From the NCBI RefSeq assembly GCF_000178955.2, contig NC_016631.1:2170001-2234000 (forward strand): a stretch of 64,000 bases of DNA, in the 5' to 3' direction. The notes under the pieces are model-generated. The model had not been told where the DNA came from and made no database searches. It was given only the letters and a program-made list of their open reading frames with translations. Shown here one piece after another: positions 18,825 through 27,351 of this stretch. This DNA comes from Granulicella mallensis MP5ACTX8. GTDB lineage: Bacteria; Acidobacteriota; Terriglobia; Terriglobales; Acidobacteriaceae. Positions within the stretch are counted from its first letter, which is position 1; each line of letters opens with the position of its first letter. The translations under genes were made by a program, and so were the position numbers.

Positions 18825-20120
18825 ATGAATCGATTGGATAGGAAGTTCTGTTTCGGTCTGGCGCTTTTCGCGTCGGCGTTTCCAGCCTTTGCACAGACGC
18901 ATACCCGCGGTGCAAAGATGACAGTCGACACGGCCGATCAAGCCTGTGTTCAGTTGCACGACAACAATAAGTGGACCTCCAGCATCACCGATCTTGACGG
19001 TGTTGGCACGAACTACACTTTGAGCACGTTTGTCGCGAATGGTCATCTCACCCTCGCTGCGCCGACGATCTCTTCGTCGGACCATCCGCATGCGACGGGC
19101 TACGGCAATGGCTTCAAATGGGATTCAACCGACGAGACGACGGGGAGCTGGTCTCCGCAGGGCTTCACCATCGGTTCGGTGAATGGCGACGAGATGGGTT
19201 TCGCTAGCTGGAACTGGAGTGGGGCAAGTCCGAGCCACGGAACCCGCCTGTCGATCGTCGATGTCGCCGACCTGAGCAATGTTGTCTATCGCGATATCCA
19301 GATGGTTCTGCCTACTGGCCCAGGGACCTATGAGGCGATCGCCGAGCATGCGGGCGGTATCGCGGCCTTTACGGGCGGGCGCTATCTCTACGTCACGGAA
19401 GGCTCCGGTTTCCACGTCTTCGACCTCAACAACATTCGCAAGGTAAACACGACCGCCTGCACCGCATCGGACGGCACTCCGATCTTTGGCAAGAACAGTG
19501 CCGGAGACTACTGCGCGGGCGGCTATGAGTTCATGGTGCCCCAGGTCGCTGAGTACTCTGTGCCCAGCACAACGGAGAGCGGTACTGCGATCTCGGCTAC
19601 GTGCAATCCGAAGTTCTCGTGGGGCGGGTATGACTGGCGTCGCGCGACCAACTACCTGCTTTCGGGCGAGTACTGCGGAGCGGCTGCGGATGGCTCGGCC
19701 TGCAATGGCGACTCGAGCTTCCTGAACGGGCGCATGTACATGTGGCCGGTTGCGAGTACGGGTGAGTTAGCGGTCGATACGGCAGGCTATGTCTCTCCCT
19801 TCCGTGTGTACTACATGAACGAAAGCGACGTGCAGGGGATAGCTTCGGACAATAATCTGGACTCCGACGGGGTCTCCTACCCGACCGATACTTACTATCT
19901 TGCGTCAACGTATGAAAACGGCTTCATCTACCGTGTTGGCGAGAATGTTGCTACCGAAAGCTGGAGCTACGACGCCGGAACGGCGCCGTATCATCCGGAG
20001 GGCATGTATGCCACCAGTACTCCTAACATGTGGGTGCTTACCGAAGGCGGTGGCGGCAGCAGCGATCCGGCAGGGGAAGGCCGCTCGGTCTTCTATCTCC
20101 ATCAGGGCGACATTCGATAA
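18825..20120 (+). CDS. Secreted beta-propeller-like protein of unknown function
   Basis: The 431-residue product has a clear signal peptide (basic MNRLDRK, hydrophobic core, cleavage after AFAQ near residue 24), so it is exported. The mature part is rich in aromatic and Gly/Asp turn motifs such as HAGGIAAFTGGRYLYVTEGSGFHVFDL, which resemble propeller blades, and NPKFSWGGYDWRRATNYLLSGEYCG. Several Cys are probably disulphide-bonded. I do not recognise a catalytic motif. GAGGA precedes the ATG by six bases. A GC-rich hairpin follows the stop, and the next gene is a secreted alginate lyase on the same strand with a partly similar leader, so a joint extracellular role is possible. Confidence 0.65.
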   Translation: MNRLDRKFCFGLALFASAFPAFAQTHTRGAKMTVDTADQACVQLHDNNKWTSSITDLDGVGTNYTLSTFVANGHLTLAAPTISSSDHPHATGYGNGFKWDSTDETTGSWSPQGFTIGSVNGDEMGFASWNWSGASPSHGTRLSIVDVADLSNVVYRDIQMVLPTGPGTYEAIAEHAGGIAAFTGGRYLYVTEGSGFHVFDLNNIRKVNTTACTASDGTPIFGKNSAGDYCAGGYEFMVPQVAEYSVPSTTESGTAISATCNPKFSWGGYDWRRATNYLLSGEYCGAAADGSACNGDSSFLNGRMYMWPVASTGELAVDTAGYVSPFRVYYMNESDVQGIASDNNLDSDGVSYPTDTYYLASTYENGFIYRVGENVATESWSYDAGTAPYHPEGMYATSTPNMWVLTEGGGGSSDPAGEGRSVFYLHQGDIR

Positions 20121-20581
20121 ATGCATGTTGCGGCGGAACAGAGATGTTCCGCCGCAACGATTCGTGTTGATGGCCAGGCTTGTTCGTCCCCACCGAAGAA
20201 GGCAATTCAGTCGTTCCGGCTGCGCCTCCACTCTAGCCTCCGGCAGAGCGGTACAAGCTTTCAGTTCGACGTTTTACGGCACGGTTGAAACCGTGCCCTT
20301 CCGGTTCATGACATGGCAAAGTATTTGCATGCTAAGAGAGAGAATTTGTTGATGTGCTCTAGTAAACCGGTTGTCTGAGTGGTCTCAACTTCAGTCAGGC
20401 AACAAATTAATAAACAGTTTGAGCTTGCAACTTCTCCAAATGTGCGCGTATTGTGGTGCCGCTTCGAGCTTTAACCTGTCCATGATTTGAACTTCATGGC
20501 AGCACAGAAGCGAGAGCGTTCAGTGTCCTGGGCCCGGGACGCTGCGCCGCACCGTCTCACCAATCCATTTAGGAGAAGCAC
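20121..20581. other. Intergenic region with hairpins before the alginate lyase
   Basis: TTGCGGCGGAACA (20128-20140) pairs perfectly with TGTTCCGCCGCAA (20145-20157) just after the upstream stop, a probable terminator or mRNA-stabilising hairpin. A second small hairpin, GGCACGGTTGAAACCGTGCC, lies near 20278-20297. From about 20460 the leader of the lyase contains AGCTTTAAC and GAGAGCGTT blocks also found before the gene at 18825. No coding region seen. Confidence 0.5.
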
Positions 20582-21373
20582 ATGCAATCCATCTTTGGAA
20601 CTAAGGTCTCTGCAATCGAACCTGCAACGCGCAGACGTTCGTACACTCGTCTCTTTCTTCTGCTAGGGGCAGCCGCGGCCATGCCTCTGTCTGTCTACGC
20701 TCTGAACCCGAGCGTGCCACCGGGAAGCAACTTCAATATGACCTATTGGGAGCTTCAGCTTCCTATCGGTTCCACTGGAAACCCCACCACCGAATCAAGC
20801 TCGGCGCTGCAGAATGGCTATGAGAATTTCTCGTACTTCTTCACCGAGAGCGGCGATGGAGCAATGGTCTTCAAGGACCCAGGAGTCAACTGTGTCACCA
20901 CGCCTAACTCCGCGCATTGCCGCACAGAGCTGCGTGAGGTAAACCCCAGTAACGGCAGTGCCGCGAGCTGGAGCCCGAACGCCGCGACCAACCGTCTCAA
21001 GGCGACGCTTGCTGTCGAAAACGCTGGCGGCAAGACCGTTATTGGACAGATCCACATCGACGACAGCATCTCTTCCAAGCCCGTCTGCGAGCTGTACTAC
21101 GACTCCAGTGGCAATATCAGCATTGGTGTTGAGCAGACTCGCTCGGGGGGCGATGAGGTTCTCACCTCACTCGGCAATGTCCCGGTTGGTACCCAGTTCA
21201 GCTATGAGATTGAATACTCTGGCAACCTGCTGAAGGTCGCTATCAATGGCAACTTTAAAACTCTTAGCACTTACTCGCTCGATGCTCCTAACAGCTACTT
21301 CAAAGCCGGTGATTATGGGCAGGATGCGGAAGCGTCTGATGTTCATTTTTTCGCTTTGACCATCGAGCACTAG
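20582..21373 (+). CDS. Secreted alginate lyase, polysaccharide lyase family 7
   Basis: This exported enzyme cleaves uronate polymers such as alginate by beta-elimination. Of 263 residues, the first 41 are a signal peptide (RRRSYTRLFLLLGAAAAMPL core, cleavage near VYALN). The PL7 jelly-roll signatures are all present: CRTELREV (near residue 107), the catalytic QIH within KTVIGQIHIDD (near residue 159) and YFKAGDYGQD near the C-terminus, where most family members have YFKAGxYxQ. AGGAG lies seven bases before the ATG. It is followed by a strong terminator. It may serve nutrient scavenging, or trimming of a uronate-containing surface polymer; the nearby ugd makes the latter possible but unproven. 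Confidence 0.9.
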   Translation: MQSIFGTKVSAIEPATRRRSYTRLFLLLGAAAAMPLSVYALNPSVPPGSNFNMTYWELQLPIGSTGNPTTESSSALQNGYENFSYFFTESGDGAMVFKDPGVNCVTTPNSAHCRTELREVNPSNGSAASWSPNAATNRLKATLAVENAGGKTVIGQIHIDDSISSKPVCELYYDSSGNISIGVEQTRSGGDEVLTSLGNVPVGTQFSYEIEYSGNLLKVAINGNFKTLSTYSLDAPNSYFKAGDYGQDAEASDVHFFALTIEH

Positions 21374-21374
21374 A

Positions 21375-21414
21375 AGATAAGGCCTCGGGCTCAAACGCCC
21401 GAGGCCTTTTATCT
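21375..21414 (+). terminator. Rho-independent terminator after the alginate lyase
   Basis: AGATAAGGCCTCGGGC pairs with GCCCGAGGCCTTTTATCT around TCAAAC, immediately after the stop codon and with a T run. The following bases to 21717 hold the AraC gene leader and nothing else I can support. Confidence 0.9.
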
Positions 21415-21717
21415 CTATGCCTGGTTCGGGAATAAACCATGCAGTTGCGTGTTTCTCCATCAGAAGGTGGTCGTAATTACCTGCATCTGACGGGAAGAAG
21501 ATGATTCTTCCTATCGGTCTAGATATGTTAGTCGTGGCTTTGAGTGGATCATTCCAGGAACCGGTTCGTTTTTACTGCTGTTCAGGGTTGATCTGACAAG
21601 ACTCCGGCTTCGCCGATCGGGCTCTGATGCTTGGCTAAGTCGCCGTTTAAGCTGCGAAAGCCTGTAATCTTTTTATATCCGGCATCCCGCCGGTTTGAGC
21701 AAGTGGTGAGGACGGCG

Positions 21718-22596
21718 ATGAGCGAGAGCGAAGGCGGATTTGAAGCTGAAAAGCTCTCGAACACTCCAAAGCTGAGATCGGGTGCCGCCCTTCGATGTCA
21801 GGGCCTGTTTTTAGAGGAATTTCATAGCGGCGTCGATGCCGTCCTGCCTTCTTCCGTAGATAAGCATGTAATCTTCCAGCTTAAGTCCGGTCCGACAAGG
21901 GGCGAGCGTCGCCTGGGGCGAGGAACGGTTGTCCCCTTTACGAAGAAACCTAAGACGATCACCCTCGTTCCCGCCGGACCTGTTCCAGCAGTCTCCCTGT
22001 TTACGCCTGCCGACTTCATCTACTGCGCGTTGGACCTGGAATTCATCGGTTCAATCGCCGAGGAGATGGACTGCCATTGTTCCGCCATTCCTTCCTTTCA
22101 ATCCGGCGTTCATGAGGCCTCCATCGAAGCCATCCTCCAATTACTGAGCGAGGAGTTGCAAACAGGAGCTCCCTCAGGAGCTCTCTATGCTGACTCTCTT
22201 GCGCACGCGCTCGGGGTACGATTTTTGCTCGTCGATTGCGTTGTGGGGACGTCCGGTGTTGCGACCACCTCCGGTCTACCGCCCCATATCCTCACTCGGG
22301 TACAGGATCGAATCGAAGCCGAGCTTGGACACACTCTGACATTGGAAGTGCTTTCGCAGGAGAGTGGATACAGCAAATCTCATTTTCTTCGGATGTTCCA
22401 ATTGGCAGTGGGAAAAACGCCGCATCAATATCTACTGGGGAGGCGGTTACACCGTGCTCAACAACTTCTGAAGCAGAAGCAGCTCCCCGTCGCGGAAGTT
22501 GCACTCTTGTGTGGTTTTTCAAGCCAGGGTCATATGACTGACACCTTCCGAAAGCAGCTTCAGACAACACCTGGCGAGTACCGTCGCAATTCATAG
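21718..22596 (+). CDS. AraC-family transcriptional regulator
   Basis: A 292-residue regulator. The C-terminal 100 residues hold the two AraC helix-turn-helix motifs: LTLEVLSQESGYSKSHFLRMF and VAEVALLCGFSSQGHMTDTF, ending in TTPGEYRRN. The N-terminal part is an effector or oligomerisation domain without a recognisable cupin signature. The ATG at 21718 has GTGAGGA at a suitable distance; the frame is open upstream to 21631 without support. It precedes a condensation-fold acyltransferase by 123 bases on the same strand and is the likely activator of that gene. It is similar in layout to other acidobacterial AraC regulators with a divergent sensor half. Confidence 0.9.
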   Translation: MSESEGGFEAEKLSNTPKLRSGAALRCQGLFLEEFHSGVDAVLPSSVDKHVIFQLKSGPTRGERRLGRGTVVPFTKKPKTITLVPAGPVPAVSLFTPADFIYCALDLEFIGSIAEEMDCHCSAIPSFQSGVHEASIEAILQLLSEELQTGAPSGALYADSLAHALGVRFLLVDCVVGTSGVATTSGLPPHILTRVQDRIEAELGHTLTLEVLSQESGYSKSHFLRMFQLAVGKTPHQYLLGRRLHRAQQLLKQKQLPVAEVALLCGFSSQGHMTDTFRKQLQTTPGEYRRNS

Positions 22597-22719
22597 CAGG
22601 ATTCTGGAACGACGGCACTTTGCCGGAAGATTCATCCACCCCTCTTTTCTATCTTCGGAACAGTTCGAGCAAGGGACTTTTCGTAAGTCATCTCAGCCTG
22701 CCCGAACGGAAGAGGATTG

Positions 22720-24063
22720 ATGAATTACGAAACAATAAACCGCACCACAGGGGCGCATCCTGCAAACCGCTCGGCGCACGCTGATTCGAAAGTGGAGGAA
22801 GCAGTTGATAGAGCTCAGAGCCCATCGGTCGTTCGTGAGCTTGGATCGCTTGAGCGCTGGTTTTATCTGATGAACCAGAATCGCTCGAATCATTATTCGA
22901 TTACTGCTGAAGTCTCGGGTTCAACAACCCCCGCTATGTGGCGAGAGGCTTTGAATCAGCTTCAGCTGCGGCATCCGCTCCTGAATGTCTTCATCGCCGA
23001 ACGTGAGCGCTCGCAAATAAGCTTCATGCGAGACGATATTCAATCCATTCCGCTGACGGTGTTCGAACGTAGCACACCTCAACAATGGCAGGGCATTGCT
23101 GCCCAGGATTTGAGTGAACCCTTTGATGCCTCGAAGGCTCCCCTTATCCGGGCGACCTTACTCCACGGCAATGACCGTTGCGAGATCATGCTTTCCGTCC
23201 ATCACTCCATTGCCGATGGGATGTCAGTCGCGTTTCTTCTGCGTGACCTCGTCTCCGCTGTTGCGGGCAAGGCCCTTGAAACACACCTGGTCCCGGCATC
23301 GCAGGGGGATCTGTTTGCCGACCCAGAGACAATGCCGGCTCCCAGTTCCGGATCGGCGGCTACACCGAGACCTGTGAGCTTCCAGGTGGTCGAGTCCTTT
23401 TACCCTCAGGTTGACGCTGTTCAATTCACGCAACAAGAGACACAGGCACTGATCGAAGCTGCAAGGCGGCAAGACACAACGCTTCATGCGGGAATCGCAG
23501 CTGCAGCCGTACTTGCGGGCCGCGCCCTCTCTCCGGTCTGGAGGCAAGACCCAGTTCGCGTCTTTTCTCCGATCAATCTCCGCAATATGCTCGGCTTGCA
23601 GGACGATTGCGTCGTAGCTCTCAGTGCGGGAATAACGGCGATGGATCCTTTACCTGACGACGATCTTTGGGCTTTGGCCCGCACCATCAAGCAAGAGCTG
23701 ACACCTCAGCAAAGTCCTCAAGGAATCGCCTATGGTCTAGGATTCTTCGATATGGCCACGGCAAATGGTGCAGATTCCGCTGCGGTCTCATCGATATCAG
23801 CCGCGTCGATCGGTTTTGAGTTGATGGTGTCAAACCTTGGCAGGGTACCCTTCCAGGCTGATTTTGGGGATCTCACGATCGAAGCGCTTTGGGGGCCTGT
23901 TATCAATCAGGGCTACGAGGGAGAGCAAACCATTAGCGCTGCCACTGTAAACGGTTCGTTATGTCTCGTTCATACCAGTGCTTCTCCGATTGAGTCGTTG
24001 CTCGCGGCGTCAATAAAACTGCTTAGAGACGGATGTGGTTCCTTGCCTCAGGGCGGTGAGTAA
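22720..24063 (+). CDS. Stand-alone condensation-fold acyltransferase (PapA/AATase-like)
   Basis: The 447-residue protein has the CoA-dependent acyltransferase / NRPS condensation fold. The active-site HHxxxDG appears as VHHSIADG near residue 168, preceded by LRHPLLNVFI (motif C1-like) and followed by a second half with VFSPINLRNML and VSNLGRVPF, the latch-type motifs of PapA-like enzymes. No carrier or adenylation domain is attached and none lies nearby, so it probably transfers an acyl group from CoA or a free carrier to an alcohol or amine. AGAGGA precedes the ATG; a TTG three bases upstream is an alternative. It is probably controlled by the AraC gene just upstream. Product unknown. Confidence 0.8.
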   Translation: MNYETINRTTGAHPANRSAHADSKVEEAVDRAQSPSVVRELGSLERWFYLMNQNRSNHYSITAEVSGSTTPAMWREALNQLQLRHPLLNVFIAERERSQISFMRDDIQSIPLTVFERSTPQQWQGIAAQDLSEPFDASKAPLIRATLLHGNDRCEIMLSVHHSIADGMSVAFLLRDLVSAVAGKALETHLVPASQGDLFADPETMPAPSSGSAATPRPVSFQVVESFYPQVDAVQFTQQETQALIEAARRQDTTLHAGIAAAAVLAGRALSPVWRQDPVRVFSPINLRNMLGLQDDCVVALSAGITAMDPLPDDDLWALARTIKQELTPQQSPQGIAYGLGFFDMATANGADSAAVSSISAASIGFELMVSNLGRVPFQADFGDLTIEALWGPVINQGYEGEQTISAATVNGSLCLVHTSASPIESLLAASIKLLRDGCGSLPQGGE

Positions 24064-24127
24064 TTGAACGCGGTGGGTCGTTGGATTAGGAACAGCGACT
24101 TAGCTTTGACGATTGAATTCTAAGAGA

Positions 24128-24173
24128 AAACATAAATGCTCTCGGGCTTAATAGCTCGAGAGCATTTATGTTT
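24128..24173. terminator. Bidirectional terminator between convergent genes
   Basis: AAACATAAATGCTCTCG (24128-24144) is the exact inverse of CGAGAGCATTTATGTTT (24157-24173), loop 12 bases. It lies between the convergent acyltransferase and Wzi-like genes and can serve both. Confidence 0.85.
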
Positions 24174-24281
24174 CACAGCCCGGTCCTGTTGTTTTGCTCG
24201 ATCAGGCGATGGGTTAATACAAATATCGGGAAAAATCTTTATCCCTTTTACGTATCCTGCATGGCGTAGCGCTTCAATCGA

Positions 24282-26483
24282 TCAACGCCCTGCGAGATTC
24301 GGCTCGGTGTGCAGCCTGGGATGCCATGTAAGCTGCACGGCGATGGCCGTATCGTTTTGCGGGCCTGGGAGATATTGCGGTGGTCCGACGATGTAGAGAG
24401 GCGCCCCTGGAAGGACGAGCGGCACAGGAGCTTTCCAGCGCTCGTACTGTAGCCATGCGTTCAGTTCAATATCGTGGGGAAGCCGCTTTACGACATCGAC
24501 CTTGAACTGGTTCTGTGTCGTTCCGCCGGGGATGAAGTCTTTCGGCGTCTTCTTGTTCAGATACTCAAGCTGCACCCACTCATTTCCGGAGAGGTGATAG
24601 GTGAGCCACGCCTGACCGCCTTTGGCCTCGCGCCCAATCCAGTCACCCATGATGAAGCCCTTGTTGGTGTAGCCCTGGGGCTGTTGACCTTCGTAGTAAT
24701 TGAACTGGCCGGTCAGACTACGCAGGGTAGAGGTATCGGTACTGACACCTTCGATGCGGAAGTCGAGCTTCGGCATATGGGGGAATTGGGAGATGTAGAC
24801 TCCAGGTCTGTAGGCAGCGCGGCGCGGGGCGCTGGGTGGGGTCACGTCGTCGTGCGATTCGGAATCCGTATAAAGCGTGACGTATTTGCGCAGGTAGGGA
24901 AGACGCCAGGAGAAATTGAAGGCAGAGAAGCGCGCTCCCGGATCGGCCGCGGAGTTTTTTTCCGCGACGGTCGTATCACTGATACTGAAGAAGCTTCTGA
25001 GGAAGGTGTGAATGTTGACAGGTTCGTGGCCCTCGCCACCCCAGATGACGGACCGTTGGAAGCCGATCTCGACATTTTTTGTGGGGCGGAACGAGAACAT
25101 CTCCGAGTGGACCCACGGTGAGTTGTGATCGGTGTGCCCTTTCAGAGATCCCACAAAGAAGTCGTAGCGGATGGGACCCAGAAGGTCCGAAACCAAAGGT
25201 ATATGCAATGGTTCGACCCGATTGATGCGGAAGGAATAGATGTTTTCGGCGTTATTGCTCCAGGCCATCGCGCCGCCCATGCCGGGCCCCAGCCAGGCGT
25301 CGGATTTGCCGCCGGAGATCTCATGGCCAAGCACATGGAAGGAGAGGGCGGCTTCCTGCAGGCGGAAGGGATTTTGTGCAGCGATCGGGCCCGTGGGAAT
25401 CGTCGCCTGGTTCAGATTGAAGTCGGCGAGGGTAAGGTTGTTGTTATTGCTACAGCCTGAGTCAGGATAGGGAATCTCATCGATGCAGGAGAGTTCGCCT
25501 GTGAGAGCTGTGGAGTATCCGGCGCCGGAAGGAGCGTGCTGATACTCACCGCGCACGTAGAGCGAGAAGCGGCCCATCTCGTTTACGGAGGAGAAGCCCG
25601 TAATGTTGTTGAAGCCGGGCTCATAGGGCCGGCCATAGTCGTTCACGATCGTCTGGCCCAGGTGGAAGCTGTCGCGCAGAGACTGCCCGCTGATGCCCAG
25701 GAACCGCGTGTAGGCGGTCTCAAGGCCGTAGACGCGGCCACGGGTAAAGTTTCCGCCGGGAACCTCCGCGGCCAACTCTGCGTTCAGTTTGGCGAGGATC
25801 TCCGTGGCCTGGTCGTTGCCGTCGGCCATGATCTCAGGGGTCGATTTCTCGAGCATGTGGAGCAGGCTGCGCCGCGTCCAGGGACGCATGGAGATAAACG
25901 CTGAGTCGAGGTAGCCCATGGAGTAAAGACGCAGTGCCATGGGATAGACCGGGCTATCGACAGGGATGTAGGTCGAGCCCAGAGCGTCGATGAACTGTTT
26001 CTGTTTGGGCGGGGTGAGGAAGTCGTACGCCTCTATCGACGGCAGGGAGGCAACGGCGGCGGGGGCAGGCAATGCGACTTCGACGGGGAGCTGGGCGGCA
26101 GGGGCTTCAGAGGAAGCTGCTGCGGGAACTGCAAATGGTTGATCTGGTGCCGGGGCAGTCGACGTCGGGGCCGGGACCGTCAGGGTCGGAGAGGGCGAAG
26201 AAGGTACGGGAGCGCTTGCCGGAGCGGGTGGCGCAGGTACCGGGACGAGCGGCGTCGTTACGGACGGACTCTGAGGAGCCGGTGCGGAGGGCTGCGGCTG
26301 GTCTCCAAGGTTCTTCACCGGGATCGGCGCAGGCATGGAGGGAAGGCTGCTTGCAGGAGCAGGAACCGGCACGGGCACAACCGGGACGGACTGCGTTTGG
26401 GCGTGCGCGGAGGTGACTGCAATGAAAGCTATCAGCAGCCAGGCGAGCAGGCTCACCCGTCCCTGGAACCTTGGAAGAGACAT
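24282..26483 (-). CDS. Wzi-like capsule-assembly outer-membrane protein
   Basis: About 733 residues. A signal peptide (RFQGRVSLLAWLLIAFIAVT, cleavage near AHAQ) is followed by a roughly 120-residue Pro/Ala/Val linker. The remaining 560 residues resemble the Wzi/Cap_assemb family, a beta-barrel with an N-terminal helical bundle that anchors polysaccharide to the outer membrane. Visible family features are SPVYPMALRLYSMGYLDS, the alternating strands of the barrel (RFSLYVRGEYQHAP, NVEIGFQRSVIWGGEGHEPVN) and a C-terminal strand ending in LTWHPRLHTEP. I chose the ATG at 26483; a GTG at 26507 is possible. It is not in the EPS operon but is the natural last step of it. Confidence 0.85.
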   Translation of the reverse strand: MSLPRFQGRVSLLAWLLIAFIAVTSAHAQTQSVPVVPVPVPAPASSLPSMPAPIPVKNLGDQPQPSAPAPQSPSVTTPLVPVPAPPAPASAPVPSSPSPTLTVPAPTSTAPAPDQPFAVPAAASSEAPAAQLPVEVALPAPAAVASLPSIEAYDFLTPPKQKQFIDALGSTYIPVDSPVYPMALRLYSMGYLDSAFISMRPWTRRSLLHMLEKSTPEIMADGNDQATEILAKLNAELAAEVPGGNFTRGRVYGLETAYTRFLGISGQSLRDSFHLGQTIVNDYGRPYEPGFNNITGFSSVNEMGRFSLYVRGEYQHAPSGAGYSTALTGELSCIDEIPYPDSGCSNNNNLTLADFNLNQATIPTGPIAAQNPFRLQEAALSFHVLGHEISGGKSDAWLGPGMGGAMAWSNNAENIYSFRINRVEPLHIPLVSDLLGPIRYDFFVGSLKGHTDHNSPWVHSEMFSFRPTKNVEIGFQRSVIWGGEGHEPVNIHTFLRSFFSISDTTVAEKNSAADPGARFSAFNFSWRLPYLRKYVTLYTDSESHDDVTPPSAPRRAAYRPGVYISQFPHMPKLDFRIEGVSTDTSTLRSLTGQFNYYEGQQPQGYTNKGFIMGDWIGREAKGGQAWLTYHLSGNEWVQLEYLNKKTPKDFIPGGTTQNQFKVDVVKRLPHDIELNAWLQYERWKAPVPLVLPGAPLYIVGPPQYLPGPQNDTAIAVQLTWHPRLHTEPNLAGR

Positions 26484-26541
26484 GCTGTCAGTGTACCCGG
26501 AACGCACGAGTTTTCACCCTGAAGAGAGTTCGAACGAAGAT

Positions 26542-27288
26542 TCAGGAGCGCGGTTTCTTCGCTGGCTTTGCCGGAAATAACCCGCGTGCCGCGAGGTAGC
26601 TCTCCATGCGTGCGATCGGCTGCATGGAACGGCTCTGCTTCGCGCCTTTGGGAGTGAGCACGCTCCAGATCACGGCCGGGCCGTCGCCGACGCGGGCCCG
26701 GATGGCGGACTCCTGCACGACACGATAGACCGCAACCGCGTCTTCGCCATCGACTGACAGCACGGGAAAGTGCAGCTTCTTTGCCAGCTTCGATACGGTC
26801 TGCCAGTTGAGCGCCGACGCGCCCTTACGGGCGGGGCGGCCTGCCGTGGTGTCTGAGCAGACCAGCAGCAGCGGCAGACGGGCGAGATGGGCATACTCCA
26901 GGGCCGCGGCCCAACCGGCTTCGGCAGAGCCCGCCGTGGCAAGCGCCATGACCATGCCATCCGAGCCTGCCGTCTGCAAACCCAGCGCTGCGGCGGCACA
27001 GAGGGTCAGCCTCGATCCCTTGGGCAGACGAAGATCTCCCTTCGGCTTGCCCATTGACTTTCCGGTGGCAGTGGCATTCGGCCTGGGCAGAGGAGCAAGA
27101 GCTTCGACGGTAGCATCGATGCCTTCGCCGGAGAGCAGGTCGCCGGGCTGCAGATGGATCGTTGCAGCCGCCAGCAGCGCCTCACGCGCCGGGCTGTCTT
27201 TGTGACGACGATCAAACTCGTTGCAGCGCAACATCAGCGCGTGCAACTCTTTCAACCTGCGATGGGGGAGGAGCGGATTTTCAGACAA
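26542..27288 (-). CDS. Degenerate E1-alpha-like protein beside aceE (probable non-catalytic)
   Basis: A 248-residue protein whose order of motifs matches the alpha subunit of thiamine-dependent 2-oxoacid dehydrogenases: an ELHALMLRCNEFDRR opening, AAATIHLQPGDLLSGEG, then GLQTAGSDGMVMALATAGSAE, AALEYAHLARLPLLLVCSD and FPVLSVDGEDAVAVYRVVQE. Active E1-alpha chains have GDG (about 30 residues before NN) to hold Mg2+ and ThDP. Here GDG reads TAG and the NN region reads SDTT, so cofactor binding is unlikely. Most of the canonical substrate and phosphorylation loops are also absent. It starts with a TTG and sits 63 bases after aceE on the same strand, suggesting a link to pyruvate dehydrogenase. A pseudoenzyme or assembly/regulatory protein is my inference. 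Confidence 0.6.
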   Translation of the reverse strand: MSENPLLPHRRLKELHALMLRCNEFDRRHKDSPAREALLAAATIHLQPGDLLSGEGIDATVEALAPLPRPNATATGKSMGKPKGDLRLPKGSRLTLCAAAALGLQTAGSDGMVMALATAGSAEAGWAAALEYAHLARLPLLLVCSDTTAGRPARKGASALNWQTVSKLAKKLHFPVLSVDGEDAVAVYRVVQESAIRARVGDGPAVIWSVLTPKGAKQSRSMQPIARMESYLAARGLFPAKPAKKPRS

Positions 27289-27351
27289 ACAGTGAGCCTC
27301 GTACGAAGGTTGAATCTCAAGTAAGACAGTATTACCAGATCGCAGTCAGGT

